Source: Burkholderia sp. Nafp2/4-1b
GTDB lineage: Bacteria; Pseudomonadota; Gammaproteobacteria; Burkholderiales; Burkholderiaceae
Assembly: GCF_003635165.1 (NCBI RefSeq)
Contig: NZ_ML058605.1
Coordinates: 345,173 to 409,172 of the forward strand
Direction: 5' to 3'
Length of the DNA stretch: 64,000 nucleotides
The number at the start of each line of letters is the position of its first letter. Positions within the stretch are counted from its first letter, which is position 1. Below, one piece after another: positions 46,689 through 55,657 of the stretch. The notes under the pieces are model-generated. The model searched no databases. It saw only the letters and a program-made list of their open reading frames with translations, and was not told the DNA's origin. Made by a program: the position numbers and the translations under genes.

Positions 46689-48110
46689 ATGAGCAGATTG
46701 ATCGTGGTATCGAATCGTGTCGCCGCCGGCGAGGACACGCGCCCGAGCGCCGGAGGCCTCGCGGTCGGCGTGATGGACGCGCTGAAGGACACCGGGGGCA
46801 TGTGGTTCGGCTGGAACGGCGAGATCGTCGGGACGCCTGACACCGCACCCGCGATCCAGCGGGACGGCAACGTCACGTACGCGACGGTCGGGCTCACCCG
46901 GCGCGACTACGATCAGTACTACCGCGGCTTCTCGAACGCGACGCTGTGGCCGGTGTTCCACTACCGCAGCGACCTCGCGCGCTTCGACCGGCAGGAGTAC
47001 GCGGGCTATCTGCGCGTGAACGCGATGCTCGCGAAGCAGCTCGCCGCGCTGCTGAAGCCCGACGACCTGATCTGGGTGCACGACTATCATCTGCTGCCGT
47101 TCGCGCATTGCCTGCGCGAGCTCGGCGTGAAGAATCCGATCGGGTTCTTCCTGCACATTCCGTTTCCGTCGCCCGACCTGCTGCGCGTCGTGCCGCCGCA
47201 CGAGGAACTCGTGAAGTTCATGTGCGCGTACGACATCGCGGGCTTCCAGACCGACGCCGACAAGCAGGCGTTCACCGACTACATCGAGCGGCGCGGGATC
47301 GGCGCGGCCAGCGACGACGGGATGCTGCATGCGCACGGCCGTGTCGTGAAGGTCGCCGCCTATCCGATCGGCGTGCATCCGGATGCGATCGCCGAAGCGG
47401 CCGTCCAGTACGGCTCGCGCAAGCCGGTGAAGATGCTGCGCGACGCGCTCGACGGCCGCAAGCTCGTGATGAGCGTCGACCGCCTCGACTATTCGAAGGG
47501 GCTGGTCGAACGCTTCCAGTCGTTCGAGCGGATGCTCGCCAACGCGCCGGGTTGGCAGGGGCGCGTGTCGCTCGTGCAGATCGCGCCGCCGACGCGCTCC
47601 GACGTGCAGACCTACCAGCGCATTCGCGAAACGCTCGAAGGCGAGGCCGGCCGCATCAACGGCCGCTTCTCGCAGCTCGACTGGACGCCGATCCAGTACC
47701 TGAACCGCAAGTACGAGCGCAATCTGCTGATGGCGTTCTTCCGGATGTCGCAGGTCGGCTACGTGACGCCGCTGCGCGACGGGATGAACCTCGTCGCGAA
47801 GGAATACGTCGCGTCGCAGGACCCGGCCGATCCGGGCGTGCTCGTGCTGTCCGAGTTCGCGGGTGCGGCCGCCGAGCTGACCGGGGCGCTGCTCGTCAAT
47901 CCGTACGACCTGTCGCAGATGGCGGACGCGCTCGAGCGCGCGCTGTCGATGCCGCTCGCCGAGCGGCAGGCGCGCCATGAAGAGAACCTCGCGCGACTGC
48001 GCGGGAACGACCTGTCGGTCTGGCGCGACACGTTCGTCGCCGACCTGCGCAGCGTCGCGGCGGCCGCGTCGGTCACGCAGCGCGCGGGTCGGCGCGCCGC
48101 GCATGTCTGA
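46689..48110 (+). CDS. otsA: Trehalose-6-phosphate synthase
   Basis: 473 residues, GT20 family. It joins UDP-glucose and glucose-6-phosphate into trehalose-6-phosphate for osmoprotection. Typical features: RLIVVSNRVA start, FGWNGEIVG, WPVFHYR, IWVHDYHLLPFA, FFLHIPFPSPD, SVDRLDYSKGL, and the C-terminal TPLRDGMNLVAKEY. ATG 46689 follows GAGGAGGGG. No otsB phosphatase lies in the neighbourhood. Confidence 0.95.
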   Translation: MSRLIVVSNRVAAGEDTRPSAGGLAVGVMDALKDTGGMWFGWNGEIVGTPDTAPAIQRDGNVTYATVGLTRRDYDQYYRGFSNATLWPVFHYRSDLARFDRQEYAGYLRVNAMLAKQLAALLKPDDLIWVHDYHLLPFAHCLRELGVKNPIGFFLHIPFPSPDLLRVVPPHEELVKFMCAYDIAGFQTDADKQAFTDYIERRGIGAASDDGMLHAHGRVVKVAAYPIGVHPDAIAEAAVQYGSRKPVKMLRDALDGRKLVMSVDRLDYSKGLVERFQSFERMLANAPGWQGRVSLVQIAPPTRSDVQTYQRIRETLEGEAGRINGRFSQLDWTPIQYLNRKYERNLLMAFFRMSQVGYVTPLRDGMNLVAKEYVASQDPADPGVLVLSEFAGAAAELTGALLVNPYDLSQMADALERALSMPLAERQARHEENLARLRGNDLSVWRDTFVADLRSVAAAASVTQRAGRRAAHV

Positions 48111-48154
48111 GCGCGTGGAGGCGGGCGGCGGTGTGGTGGCGGCGGGTCGCGGTA

Positions 48155-49522
48155 TCAGGTTGCCGTGTCAGGCCGCGGCGATGCGATCCGAAGCATGCTG
48201 ACCACCGCGGCAACGGCCGCGAACACCGTGGCGACGTAGAGCGCGATCGTCGGCCCGCGATCGGGCGCCAGCCCGAAAATCAGCGCGACGAGCGCGGCAC
48301 CGAGCGTCTGGCCGGTCAGCCGCGCGGTGCTCAGCATGCCGCCCGCGCCGCCGCTGCGCTCGCGCGGCGCCGACGACAGCATCGCCCGGTTGTTCGGCGA
48401 CTGGAACAGCCCGAAACCCGCGCCGCACAGCGCCATCCGCCACACGATGTCGACGGTGCCCGGATGCGCGCCGATCGTCGCGAGCGACAGCAGCCCGGCC
48501 GCGAACAGCGCGAGCCCGATCCCGCCGAGGATGCCGGCCGAGTAACGATCCGCCAGCACGCCGGCGAGCGGCGCGGCGAACACGATCACGAGCGGCCACG
48601 GCGTCATGTACAGGCCGGTCTCGACCTGCGAGAAGCCGAGCGAATGCTGCAGCCAGAACGGCAGCGCGACGAACGCGAGCATCTGCGACGTGAACGACGC
48701 GACCGACGTGCAGATCGACAGCGCGAACATCGGGATGCGCATCAGGTCGACCGGCAGCAGCGGGGCCGGCTGCGACAACTGCCGCTTCACGAAGAAATAG
48801 CCGACGCCGAACGCGACGGCCAGCTCGATCGCGACGTACGCGTGGCTTTCGCCGTGGCCGAGCCCGTCGACGGCCATGATCAGCAGGCCGAACACGCACG
48901 CGTTCATCAGTGCGCTCGGGATGTCGTACGGCGCATCGTGCAGCGGGTTCGCCGGCAGCGCACGGATGCTGCCGAACACCGCGGCGATGCCGATCGGCAC
49001 GTTGACCGCGAACAGCCACGGCCACGACGCGAACGACAGGATCGCCGACGCAACCGTCGGGCCGATCGCCGACGACAGCGCGACCACCATCGCGTTGATC
49101 GACAGGCCGCGTCCGAGCATCGACGACGGGTAGATCATCCGCACGAGCGCCGCGTTGACGCTCATGATGCCGGCCGCGCCGAATCCCTGGATCACGCGCA
49201 TTACTGCGAGCATCGGCAGGGAGCCGGCCAGTGCGCAGCCGAGCGACGCCGCGGTGAAGAGCGCAAGCCCGGCAATGTAGACGCGGCGATAGCCGACGCG
49301 CTCGCCGAGCGACGCAAGCGGCAGCAGCGTGATCGTGACCGCGAGCTGGTACGCGTTGACGATCCAGATCGATGCGGCGTCGGATGCATGCAGGTCGCGT
49401 GCGATCGTCGGCAGCGCGACGTTCGCGATGGCGCCGTCGAGCACGGCGAGCGTGATGCCCAGTGCGACGCAGACGATCGCCCAGTAGCGTTGCGGAAGCG
49501 GCAGGCCGGTATCGGCGTTCAT
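48155..49522 (-). CDS. MFS efflux transporter, DHA2 (14-TM) type
   Basis: 455 residues with about 14 membrane helices. Motif A LGERVGYRRVYIAGLALFTAASLGC, motif C-like GPTVASAILSFASWPWLFAVNVPIG and NAYQLAVTITLLPLAS mark drug:H+ antiporters of the EmrB/QacA group. The substrate is unknown. The frame is open to 49576, but MNADTG is the likely start. Confidence 0.88.
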   Translation of the reverse strand: MNADTGLPLPQRYWAIVCVALGITLAVLDGAIANVALPTIARDLHASDAASIWIVNAYQLAVTITLLPLASLGERVGYRRVYIAGLALFTAASLGCALAGSLPMLAVMRVIQGFGAAGIMSVNAALVRMIYPSSMLGRGLSINAMVVALSSAIGPTVASAILSFASWPWLFAVNVPIGIAAVFGSIRALPANPLHDAPYDIPSALMNACVFGLLIMAVDGLGHGESHAYVAIELAVAFGVGYFFVKRQLSQPAPLLPVDLMRIPMFALSICTSVASFTSQMLAFVALPFWLQHSLGFSQVETGLYMTPWPLVIVFAAPLAGVLADRYSAGILGGIGLALFAAGLLSLATIGAHPGTVDIVWRMALCGAGFGLFQSPNNRAMLSSAPRERSGGAGGMLSTARLTGQTLGAALVALIFGLAPDRGPTIALYVATVFAAVAAVVSMLRIASPRPDTAT

Positions 49523-49727
49523 GACGGCAGCGGAAGCGTGGTTGTGCGCGCACCCGGATGTCGGTTGCGTGCGCAACCATGCCGACGGGTGGAGGCGGCG
49601 GTGAATGGTCCGGCCGGCATCGCGGTGCCGGCGCGGGACCGGTCGAGTGTATCACCGGGCCGCATTACGCGACGCCGGTGCAATCGACCGCTGGCCGCTG
49701 GCCGCAGGCCACAGCCGGCGCGTGCTT

Positions 49728-50108
49728 TCAGCCTTCGAAGTCGAGGCCGCCCAGCCGCACGAGCGGCTCGGCCTGCGTGCGGGATGCAAGATCGATGTCG
49801 CGCGCGCCTTGCCATGCGCCCAGTTTTCTCGGCAGCGCGCTCAGGTAGTGCTCGAACCGTGCGGGGCCGTCGGGTTCCATCAGCCGTTCGATTTCGTCGG
49901 TGTCCCAGGTCAGCTCGAGATTCAGCGGATGCACGAAGCCGCTCACATGCTCGTGCGGTGCGCTGCGGATTCGCACGCGCGTCGGTTGGCCGTGCCCGCC
50001 GTACGGGACGACGTCGGCCTGCACGTGTTCGGCGAAGAAGCCGGCGATCGCCTGCGCGATGCGCGGCGCGAACTCGGTATCGAAACGGCGGGCGGTTTCG
50101 GGCTGCAT
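49728..50108 (-). CDS. Conserved hypothetical protein
   Basis: 126 residues from MQPETARRFDTEF, an alpha-beta protein without signal peptide or membrane helix. ADVVPYGGHGQPTRVRIRSAPHEHVSGFVHPLNLELTWDTDEIERLM is a compact conserved-looking core. I do not recognise the family. A GGAGACG sits just before the ATG. Confidence 0.65.
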   Translation of the reverse strand: MQPETARRFDTEFAPRIAQAIAGFFAEHVQADVVPYGGHGQPTRVRIRSAPHEHVSGFVHPLNLELTWDTDEIERLMEPDGPARFEHYLSALPRKLGAWQGARDIDLASRTQAEPLVRLGGLDFEG

Positions 50109-50264
50109 GAAGGCGTCTCCTGTGGGCCGAAAATCGTAGCACGGCCATGCCGCGTTTCGGTGGGCGCGATACCCGTAATGGCGCGTTACCACTTGCTGCA
50201 TCTATTACGGCCGCGGGCAGCCACAATGCATCGCATCCAGTACCACTTCGCGTGGGAGTCCATC

Positions 50265-50627
50265 ATGAAAAAGATTGCCGCAGTATGTGTTCTCGCCGGT
50301 TCGCTCGCCGTGGCAGGGCCCGCGTCCGCGCATGGCCGCGACGGGGGCGCCGTCATCGGCGCGCTGATCGGCGGTGCCGTGCTCGGCGCAATCGTGACGT
50401 CCGCGATGAATCCGCCCGTCGCCTACCAGGCGCCCGTGTATCAGGCACCGGCCTATCAGCCGCCGACCTACTACCAGGCGCCCGCGTATCAGCAGCCGGC
50501 TTATCCGACCTACCAGCAGGCGCAGTACCAGGACGACGGCCCGAACTATTGCTACGACCGCTATCAGCGCGCGTACGTGTGCGGCGCGCCGGTGTCGGGC
50601 GGCTATGCGCAGCCGGCCGGCTGGTAA
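50265..50627 (+). CDS. Secreted Tyr/Pro/Gln-rich repeat protein
   Basis: 120 residues. A signal peptide (cleavage after ASA, residue 22) is followed by a glycine-zipper-like helix (GGAVIGALIGGAVLGAIVTSA) and then repeats of YQAP(V/A)YQ. It ends with two cysteines in YCYDRYQRAYVCGAPV. The layout is like small glycine-zipper surface proteins. Function unknown. Confidence 0.75.
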   Translation: MKKIAAVCVLAGSLAVAGPASAHGRDGGAVIGALIGGAVLGAIVTSAMNPPVAYQAPVYQAPAYQPPTYYQAPAYQQPAYPTYQQAQYQDDGPNYCYDRYQRAYVCGAPVSGGYAQPAGW

Positions 50628-50711
50628 GCGGTGAGTGACGCGTGAGTGATCCGATTCGGTGCCGCGTGGCCGGCGCCGATCGAACATACGGTTCGCCGGA
50701 CGGCACGACAA

Positions 50712-50752
50712 AATGACAACGGCCCTCGCACGATGCGAGGGCCGTTGTCATT
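50712..50752. terminator. Bidirectional terminator, 19-bp stem
   Basis: 50712-50730 pairs perfectly with 50734-50752 around a 3-base loop, with an A-run before and TT after, between convergent genes. Confidence 0.8.
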
Positions 50753-50833
50753 CTGGGGGCGCCGGTTTTTGCGCGCGGTGCAGAGACCGTGCAGTCGCGG
50801 GCGGATACAAACGGTTGCAATTGCGGCCGTGGA

Positions 50834-51160
50834 TCAGTGCTCGCGACCTCCGCCGTCGCCGTGGCCGCGCCCCTCGTTCCAGTCGCTGCGGCGTCCGCCG
50901 CCGCGTCCCCAGCCGCCGCGATCGCCACGATCGCCGTGATCCCAGCGGCGGTAGTCGCGATGGCCGCGGTCCCAGTCCCGACCGCCTCCGCCGCCCCAGA
51001 TGTTCACGGTGCCGTACACGGGCGCGGCCCCGTAGGCGGGCCCGTACGCATAGCCGGGATCGGAATAGTAGGGCTGTCCGTAGCCGTATCCGGCGTCCGG
51101 CGCGACGACGCAACCGGCAAGCAGCGTGGCGACGCCGGCGGCAGCAATGAGCTTCAGCAT
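50834..51160 (-). CDS. Small Gly/Arg/Asp-rich lipoprotein
   Basis: 108 residues with lipobox LAGC (Cys17). A Tyr/Gly/Pro-rich segment (AGYGYGQPYYSDPGYAYGPAYG) is followed by a highly charged GGGGRDWDRGHRDYRRWDHGDRGDRGG tail, probably disordered. Such small YXXXP lipoproteins are common in Burkholderia; function unknown. Confidence 0.7.
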   Translation of the reverse strand: MLKLIAAAGVATLLAGCVVAPDAGYGYGQPYYSDPGYAYGPAYGAAPVYGTVNIWGGGGGRDWDRGHRDYRRWDHGDRGDRGGWGRGGGRRSDWNEGRGHGDGGGREH

Positions 51161-51304
51161 GATGTTCTCCGTTGGTTGCCGTACAAATACCGCGCGCGGG
51201 GCCGGCCCACTGTTTGCAATTGTGTCGTGAAATTACAGCTTCGAAAGGTCCGGCGACGGAAGTGTTAGCATCCGGGGCCTATTTTGTTTTTCAGGAGCAC
51301 ATCG

Positions 51305-51805
51305 ATGAAATTCGCGATCCGGGCCGTCCTGGCCGCCTTTTGCGTGACGACCGCTGCAACCTGCGCGGCCGGGCCCGCATCGGCGCCCGCCGTGCCGGCC
51401 GAGTCGATCAAGATGTTCCCGCAGCCCACCGCCGGCCAGCAGCGCGCGGTGATCGCGCTGCCCGCGCTCGAGAACGAAGGCGACGCGCGCGTCGAACTGA
51501 TGATCGGCAAGACGCTGCAGACCGACTGCAACCAGCAATGGTTCGGCGGCGAACTGACCGCGGAGGACGTGAAGGGCTGGGGTTACATGTACTATCGGCT
51601 CACCGACGTGAAGGGGCCGGCATCGACGCTCATGGCCTGCCCGGGCCAGGCGCCGCAGCAGCGGTTCGTGCAGGTGCGCGGCGACGGCCAGCTGCTGCGC
51701 TACAACAGCCGCCTGCCGCTCGTCGTGTACGTGCCGGACGGTTTCGACGTGCGCTACCGCGTGTGGCATGCGTCGAAGGACGTGCAGCACGCCGTGACGC
51801 AGTAA
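51305..51805 (+). CDS. eco: Ecotin, periplasmic serine-protease inhibitor
   Basis: 166 residues: a signal peptide, then the ecotin fold from about residue 36. Diagnostic pieces: VELMIGKTLQTDCN, GGELTAEDVKGWGYMYYRL, the reactive loop STLMACPG, LLRYNSRLPLVVYVPDG, and YRVWHAS. The disulfide Cys75-Cys112 matches E. coli. By alignment the P1 residue is Leu109 (Met84 in E. coli), so chymotrypsin- or elastase-like targets are plausible. It would protect cells from host neutrophil proteases. RBS CAGGAGCACATC before ATG. Confidence 0.92.
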   Translation: MKFAIRAVLAAFCVTTAATCAAGPASAPAVPAESIKMFPQPTAGQQRAVIALPALENEGDARVELMIGKTLQTDCNQQWFGGELTAEDVKGWGYMYYRLTDVKGPASTLMACPGQAPQQRFVQVRGDGQLLRYNSRLPLVVYVPDGFDVRYRVWHASKDVQHAVTQ

Positions 51806-51876
51806 CGCGCCGGCGCGGCCGGGCCGGTCCGCGGCCCGAGCAATGCCTTTCTACAATCGCGTTTTCCAATCTGCCG

Positions 51877-53880
51877 TCACAAACCGAACGGATACAGTTC
51901 GACCGGGCGTTCGGTCGCGGTGGTCGACAGCGGGCTGATCGCGTGCGTTTCGTCGAACCACACATAGCCGTCGAACTGTTCGGGGAGTGTCGCTTCCGCA
52001 TAGTGGCTATGACGTTCCGTGTCGGGGCGGTAGATCACGCCGATGAAGCGCTCCAGTTGCGGCTCGCGCAGCCGTTCGGCGAGTGCGCGGTTGACGTCGG
52101 ACCTTAGGTCCGCAAAGCAGCGGCGCTCGCCGGCGCGGTGAAACGCGCGTTCGTAGCTGTCGTCGCGCGACGGCCGAACGCGCATGATCTCGAGCGGGGC
52201 GCCCCAGTCCGTTGCCGCCGCGACCGTCCCTTCGTGCGTGCCGAATCCGATCAGCGCGACGTCATCGCCGAAGCGTTCGCGGCAAAGCTGCCCGACATTC
52301 AGTTCGCCGCCGACGATGCCCATCTCCGTCGCGGCCGCGTTGCCGATATGCGAGTTGTGCGCCCACACCACGGCGCGGCTGTTGCCGCCTTTTGCCGCGA
52401 GCAGGTTTTCCAGCGTCTCGAACATATGCGTATCGCGCAGGTTCCAGCTGTGCGCCGCGCTTCGGTACATCGTCCGGTAATAGCGCTCGGCCGACGCGAC
52501 CAGCCGCGCATTCTGCGTCGCATCGAACAGCAGGTCGTCGCCGTCGGCGCGCGCGATGCGCTCGCGCAGCAGGTCCTGCAACTGCGCGATCACGGCATCC
52601 TCGCAGTCCGCGAAGCCTGCCGACATCGCCGCGCGGCCGTAGACGAGCGGATCCTTCTGCCACGGCGTGAGACAGCCGTAGCGCTCGCGCGCGACGCGCG
52701 CGGCGTCGGGATCCGTGCGGTCGAGATAGTCGAGCACCGCATCGACCGACGCGGACAGGCTGTACATGTCCAGGCCATGAAACCCGCAGCGCGCGGCTTC
52801 CGGCACGCCGCCGTTGTGTGCGCGCAGCCACTGCACGAACGTCGCGAACTCCTCGTTGCGCCACATCCACGTCGGGAAACGCTGGAACGGCGTCGCCGAA
52901 TCGCGCCGCTCGTCCGGCGCGAGCGTCGCGTAGCGGTGCAGGATCGCCGCATCCGGCCAGTCCGCCTCGACCGCGACGATGTTGAAGCCATGCCGTTCGA
53001 CGAGCCGTTTCGTGATCGCGGCGCGCGCACGGTAGAACTCGGACGTGCCGTGGCTGCATTCGCCGAGCAGCACGATACGCTTGCTCCCGAGGTGATCGAA
53101 CGCATTCGCGAAGTCCGGATCGTCGGGGTCGGGTAACGATCGCACGCTGCGTGCGATCAGATCTTCGAGCGGCATCGCGGATGTCGCGATGGACGCGGGA
53201 GCGGGTACCGGTATTGCAGTGTCATCGTCCGGCGCGGACCAGCCCGCGTCGCCGATCAGCGGGACGAAACGGACGCCGCCGAGATCCTCCTGTTCGAACT
53301 GCGCCGGCCCGGTTCGCGTGATCCGTACCAGGCGCTGCCGGTCGCGCTCCGTGCCGATCGGCATCACGATGCGCCCGCCGATCGCCAGCTGTTCGCGCCA
53401 CGCGGGCGGGACGGCCGGGCCGCCGGCTGCCGCGATGATCGCGTCGAACGGCGCTTGGGCCGGCCAGCCGAGCGTGCCGTCCGCGTGGTGCACGTCCACG
53501 TTGCGGTAGCCGTTTTCCGCGAGCGTGCGCCGCGCCGTGGTCGCGAGCGACGCGCGGCGCTCGATGCTGTCGACGTGCGCGGCGAGGCGCGCCGCGACGG
53601 CCGCCGCGTATCCGGAGCCGGTGCCGACGTCCAGCACGCGATCGTTCGGCGCCAGCCGCGCCGCGTCCAGCATCTGCGCAACGATGATCGGCTGCGAGAT
53701 CGTCTGTCCGTCGGCGAGCGGCAGCGGCGTGTCGCTGTACGCGAATTCCGCGAGATCCGCCGGCACGAACAAATGGCGCGGCACCGTGCGCATCGCATCG
53801 AGCACGCGCGGATCGCGCACGCCGCGCGACGCGATCTGCCGCTCCACCATTTGCTGTCGCGCTTCTTCAAATGGGTCCAT
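51877..53880 (-). CDS. Protein-L-isoaspartate methyltransferase fused to erythromycin-esterase-family domain
   Basis: 667 residues. Residues 1-about 215 are a PCMT that methylates damaged isoaspartyl residues: VERQIASRGVRDPRVLDAMRTVPRH, SQPIIVAQML, SAM motif VLDVGTGSGYAAAVAARL, FDAIIAAAGGPAVPPAW. Residues about 235-667 are an erythromycin-esterase/SuccinoglycanBP (Ere) fold with LGECSHGTSEFYRARAAITKRL, VEADWPDA, FHGLDMYSL and WAHNSHIGNAAATEMG. The catalytic histidines of Ere enzymes appear present. Macrolide inactivation is not established for such fusions. Confidence 0.9.
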   Translation of the reverse strand: MDPFEEARQQMVERQIASRGVRDPRVLDAMRTVPRHLFVPADLAEFAYSDTPLPLADGQTISQPIIVAQMLDAARLAPNDRVLDVGTGSGYAAAVAARLAAHVDSIERRASLATTARRTLAENGYRNVDVHHADGTLGWPAQAPFDAIIAAAGGPAVPPAWREQLAIGGRIVMPIGTERDRQRLVRITRTGPAQFEQEDLGGVRFVPLIGDAGWSAPDDDTAIPVPAPASIATSAMPLEDLIARSVRSLPDPDDPDFANAFDHLGSKRIVLLGECSHGTSEFYRARAAITKRLVERHGFNIVAVEADWPDAAILHRYATLAPDERRDSATPFQRFPTWMWRNEEFATFVQWLRAHNGGVPEAARCGFHGLDMYSLSASVDAVLDYLDRTDPDAARVARERYGCLTPWQKDPLVYGRAAMSAGFADCEDAVIAQLQDLLRERIARADGDDLLFDATQNARLVASAERYYRTMYRSAAHSWNLRDTHMFETLENLLAAKGGNSRAVVWAHNSHIGNAAATEMGIVGGELNVGQLCRERFGDDVALIGFGTHEGTVAAATDWGAPLEIMRVRPSRDDSYERAFHRAGERRCFADLRSDVNRALAERLREPQLERFIGVIYRPDTERHSHYAEATLPEQFDGYVWFDETHAISPLSTTATERPVELYPFGL

Positions 53881-54026
53881 GGTCGATTACCTGTGTGCGT
53901 GTTTCCCTGGCGCAGCATCGTGCGTGCCGCGGCAGGGAACGTGGAATGCGACGCTTCGGGACATCGGACTTCGGCGCGCGGCCGTGCGTCGTCACCGTGA
54001 ACAGCCTCAAGCGGAGGGACAGATTT

Positions 54027-54797
54027 ATGAAACTGCAAGGCATTCGCGCGCTCGTCACGGGCGCGGACTCCGGAATCGGTCAGGCAATCGCGACGCTGTT
54101 CGCGCAGGAAGGCGCGGACGTCGCGATCGTCTATCACACGGACCACGACGGCGCGCAGGAAACCGTGCGGCGTATCGAGGCGCTCGGCCGGCGCGCATGC
54201 GCGATTCAGGGCGATGTGTCGGATCCGCAGTCGGTTGCCGCATTTTTTCGCGACGCGACGAGTGCGCTCGGCGGGCTTGAAGTGCTGGTGAATGATGCGG
54301 GTGTCGGGGCGCCCGGCGTCGCCGTGGCCGATCTCGAGGACGAGCAGATCGACATCGTGCTGCGGACCGACCTGCTCGGGCCGTTCTATTGCTGCCGCGC
54401 ATTCGTCCGGCTACGACGCGCGGCCGGTGGTGGCGGGCGCATCGTCAATATCTCGTCGGTCGCGCAACATCTGCCGACGCCGGAGAGCGCGCCGTACGGG
54501 ATGGCGAAGGCCGGTCTTGGCTCGCTCACTCGGAGTCTTTCGCGCGAAGTCGCCGAGGACAAGATCAACGTCAACAACATCGCGCCGGGGCTTATTGATA
54601 CGCCGATGACGCAAGATCGCCTCAACGATCCGCAGGCGCGGGACAAGTCGATGCAGGTGATTCCGTGGCATCGGCCCGGGCAGCCGGAGGAAATCGCGCG
54701 TGTGGCGCTGTTTCTTGCGTCGGATGATGGGGATTACGTGACCGGGCAGACGTGGACGATCGACGGCGGGCTCACGATGCAATGGGGCGGTGCGTGA
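54027..54797 (+). CDS. Short-chain dehydrogenase/reductase
   Basis: 256 residues. Cofactor motif TGADSGIG at 11-18, DVSD at 63-66, catalytic Ser143/144 (NISS), Tyr157 and Lys161 (YGMAK), and the C-terminal YVTGQTWTIDGGLTMQWGGA of glucose-1-dehydrogenase-like SDRs. RBS GCGGAGGG lies ten bases before the ATG. It is divergent from the PCMT-Ere gene. It is the last core-type gene before the island. Confidence 0.9.
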   Translation: MKLQGIRALVTGADSGIGQAIATLFAQEGADVAIVYHTDHDGAQETVRRIEALGRRACAIQGDVSDPQSVAAFFRDATSALGGLEVLVNDAGVGAPGVAVADLEDEQIDIVLRTDLLGPFYCCRAFVRLRRAAGGGGRIVNISSVAQHLPTPESAPYGMAKAGLGSLTRSLSREVAEDKINVNNIAPGLIDTPMTQDRLNDPQARDKSMQVIPWHRPGQPEEIARVALFLASDDGDYVTGQTWTIDGGLTMQWGGA

Positions 54798-55062
54798 GTG
54801 GGGGCTGACGTGCGGTGCGCGGGCGTCGTCAAGCGGGTAGGTCGTCGTTGCGGCGCGGCTGCGGCTTGCCGGCGGGCGTTGCGGCCGGGGCGTGTTCGGT
54901 CAAACGGGGGTGTCGGCCAGGAGACGCAGAACCGATGTCGTGGGCGATGGAACTGGCGCGGCGGCGGCGCGGACGAGGCGGGTATGGAGACGCTCGACTG
55001 GTCCCCCGACAGAATTCATATTGCTTTTCTCTGTGTACCGTTCAGGCAAGGTTGCTCGGTAG

Positions 55063-55082
55063 ATACCAACAAAAATACCAAC
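55063..55082. repeat. Direct repeat ATACCAAC, possible attachment core
   Basis: ATACCAAC at 55063-55070 and 55075-55082, four bases apart. From memory, similar TACCAAC repeats lie near the attachment site of P4-like integrases, between tRNA end and int. No integrase gene is present here, so this is suggestive only. Confidence 0.4.
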
Positions 55083-55160
55083 AGATGTGTCGGCGTAGGC
55101 TCAATCAGTCGAATGCCGGTGGTGTGCTGGACGCTGCGGTGCCGCCGGAAGCAAAAATAT

Positions 55161-55276
55161 TTGGAGATTTGGAGATAATCAATCATTTCCTCCTGTCAGC
55201 CTTATCGGGTAAGCCTCGGGCTATCTCCAAGTTTGTCTCCAAAACACTCATTTTCTTGGAGATAACATTGGAGACA
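55161..55276. repeat. Six-copy 9-mer array TTGGAGA(T/C)A
   Basis: Direct copies at 55161-55169 (last base T) and 55169-55177; inverted copies at 55222-55230 and 55234-55242; direct copies at 55256-55264 and 55268-55276. The inverted pair and last direct pair form a near-perfect 21-bp inverted repeat around a 13-base loop. The 12-base start-to-start spacing is exact in both pairs. It could be arm-type integrase sites, iterons or a repressor operator. Confidence 0.7.
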
Positions 55277-55364
55277 GGCGGTCGAGCGTACACTGTATCC
55301 CTTGGCTATTTCGCCGGCCCTCCGCAGTCTGGAACGATTCGCGCTAAGAAACTCCCCCCGCCGC

Positions 55365-55462
55365 CCCCTCCTCGGGCACGCTTGACGTTGCGAGGACTGC
55401 CTAGTGCCCTGATTCGCAGGGTCGCAAACGCGGGCAGGGCGGGCTCTCAGGATCTGCACCTT
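55365..55462. repeat. Imperfect direct repeat, copy 1
   Basis: 98 bases sharing GCTTGACGTTGCGAGGACTG, GTGCCCTGATTCGCA and GGTCGCAAACGC blocks with copy 2 at 56608-56723. Copy 2 has an 18-base insertion. The two copies flank the DUF3800 gene. Confidence 0.8.
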
Positions 55463-55657
55463 GGCCAAACCACTTATCCGGCTGTCCGAATTTGCGAGGC
55501 CACCTCTATACGGTAGGGAGTGGAAGGGGAGTTGACCGAAATGAATTGATTATTTTCGGTTGGGACGAATCGGCGCAGCCAGCCTCTTTTTGCCCGGTTG
55601 CTCGAAGATGATGAGGGGCCAGCGACGCGGAGTGCCCTCGCGCGGGCGTGGGGGTGC

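Larger units (their letters stand above)
54798..55657. other. Gene-free left part of the accessory region
   Basis: 860 bases without a supported gene. GC falls sharply from about 55010. It contains an 8-bp direct repeat, a six-copy 9-mer array and copy 1 of a ~100-bp repeat, all listed separately. Open frames here (for example 54815-55516) have no recognisable domains and are probably chance. Confidence 0.55.

Noticed and set aside
54815..55516. 233-codon frame across the left island edge
   Set aside because: It crosses the core-island boundary and the repeats, shows no domain, and overlaps other equally open frames.
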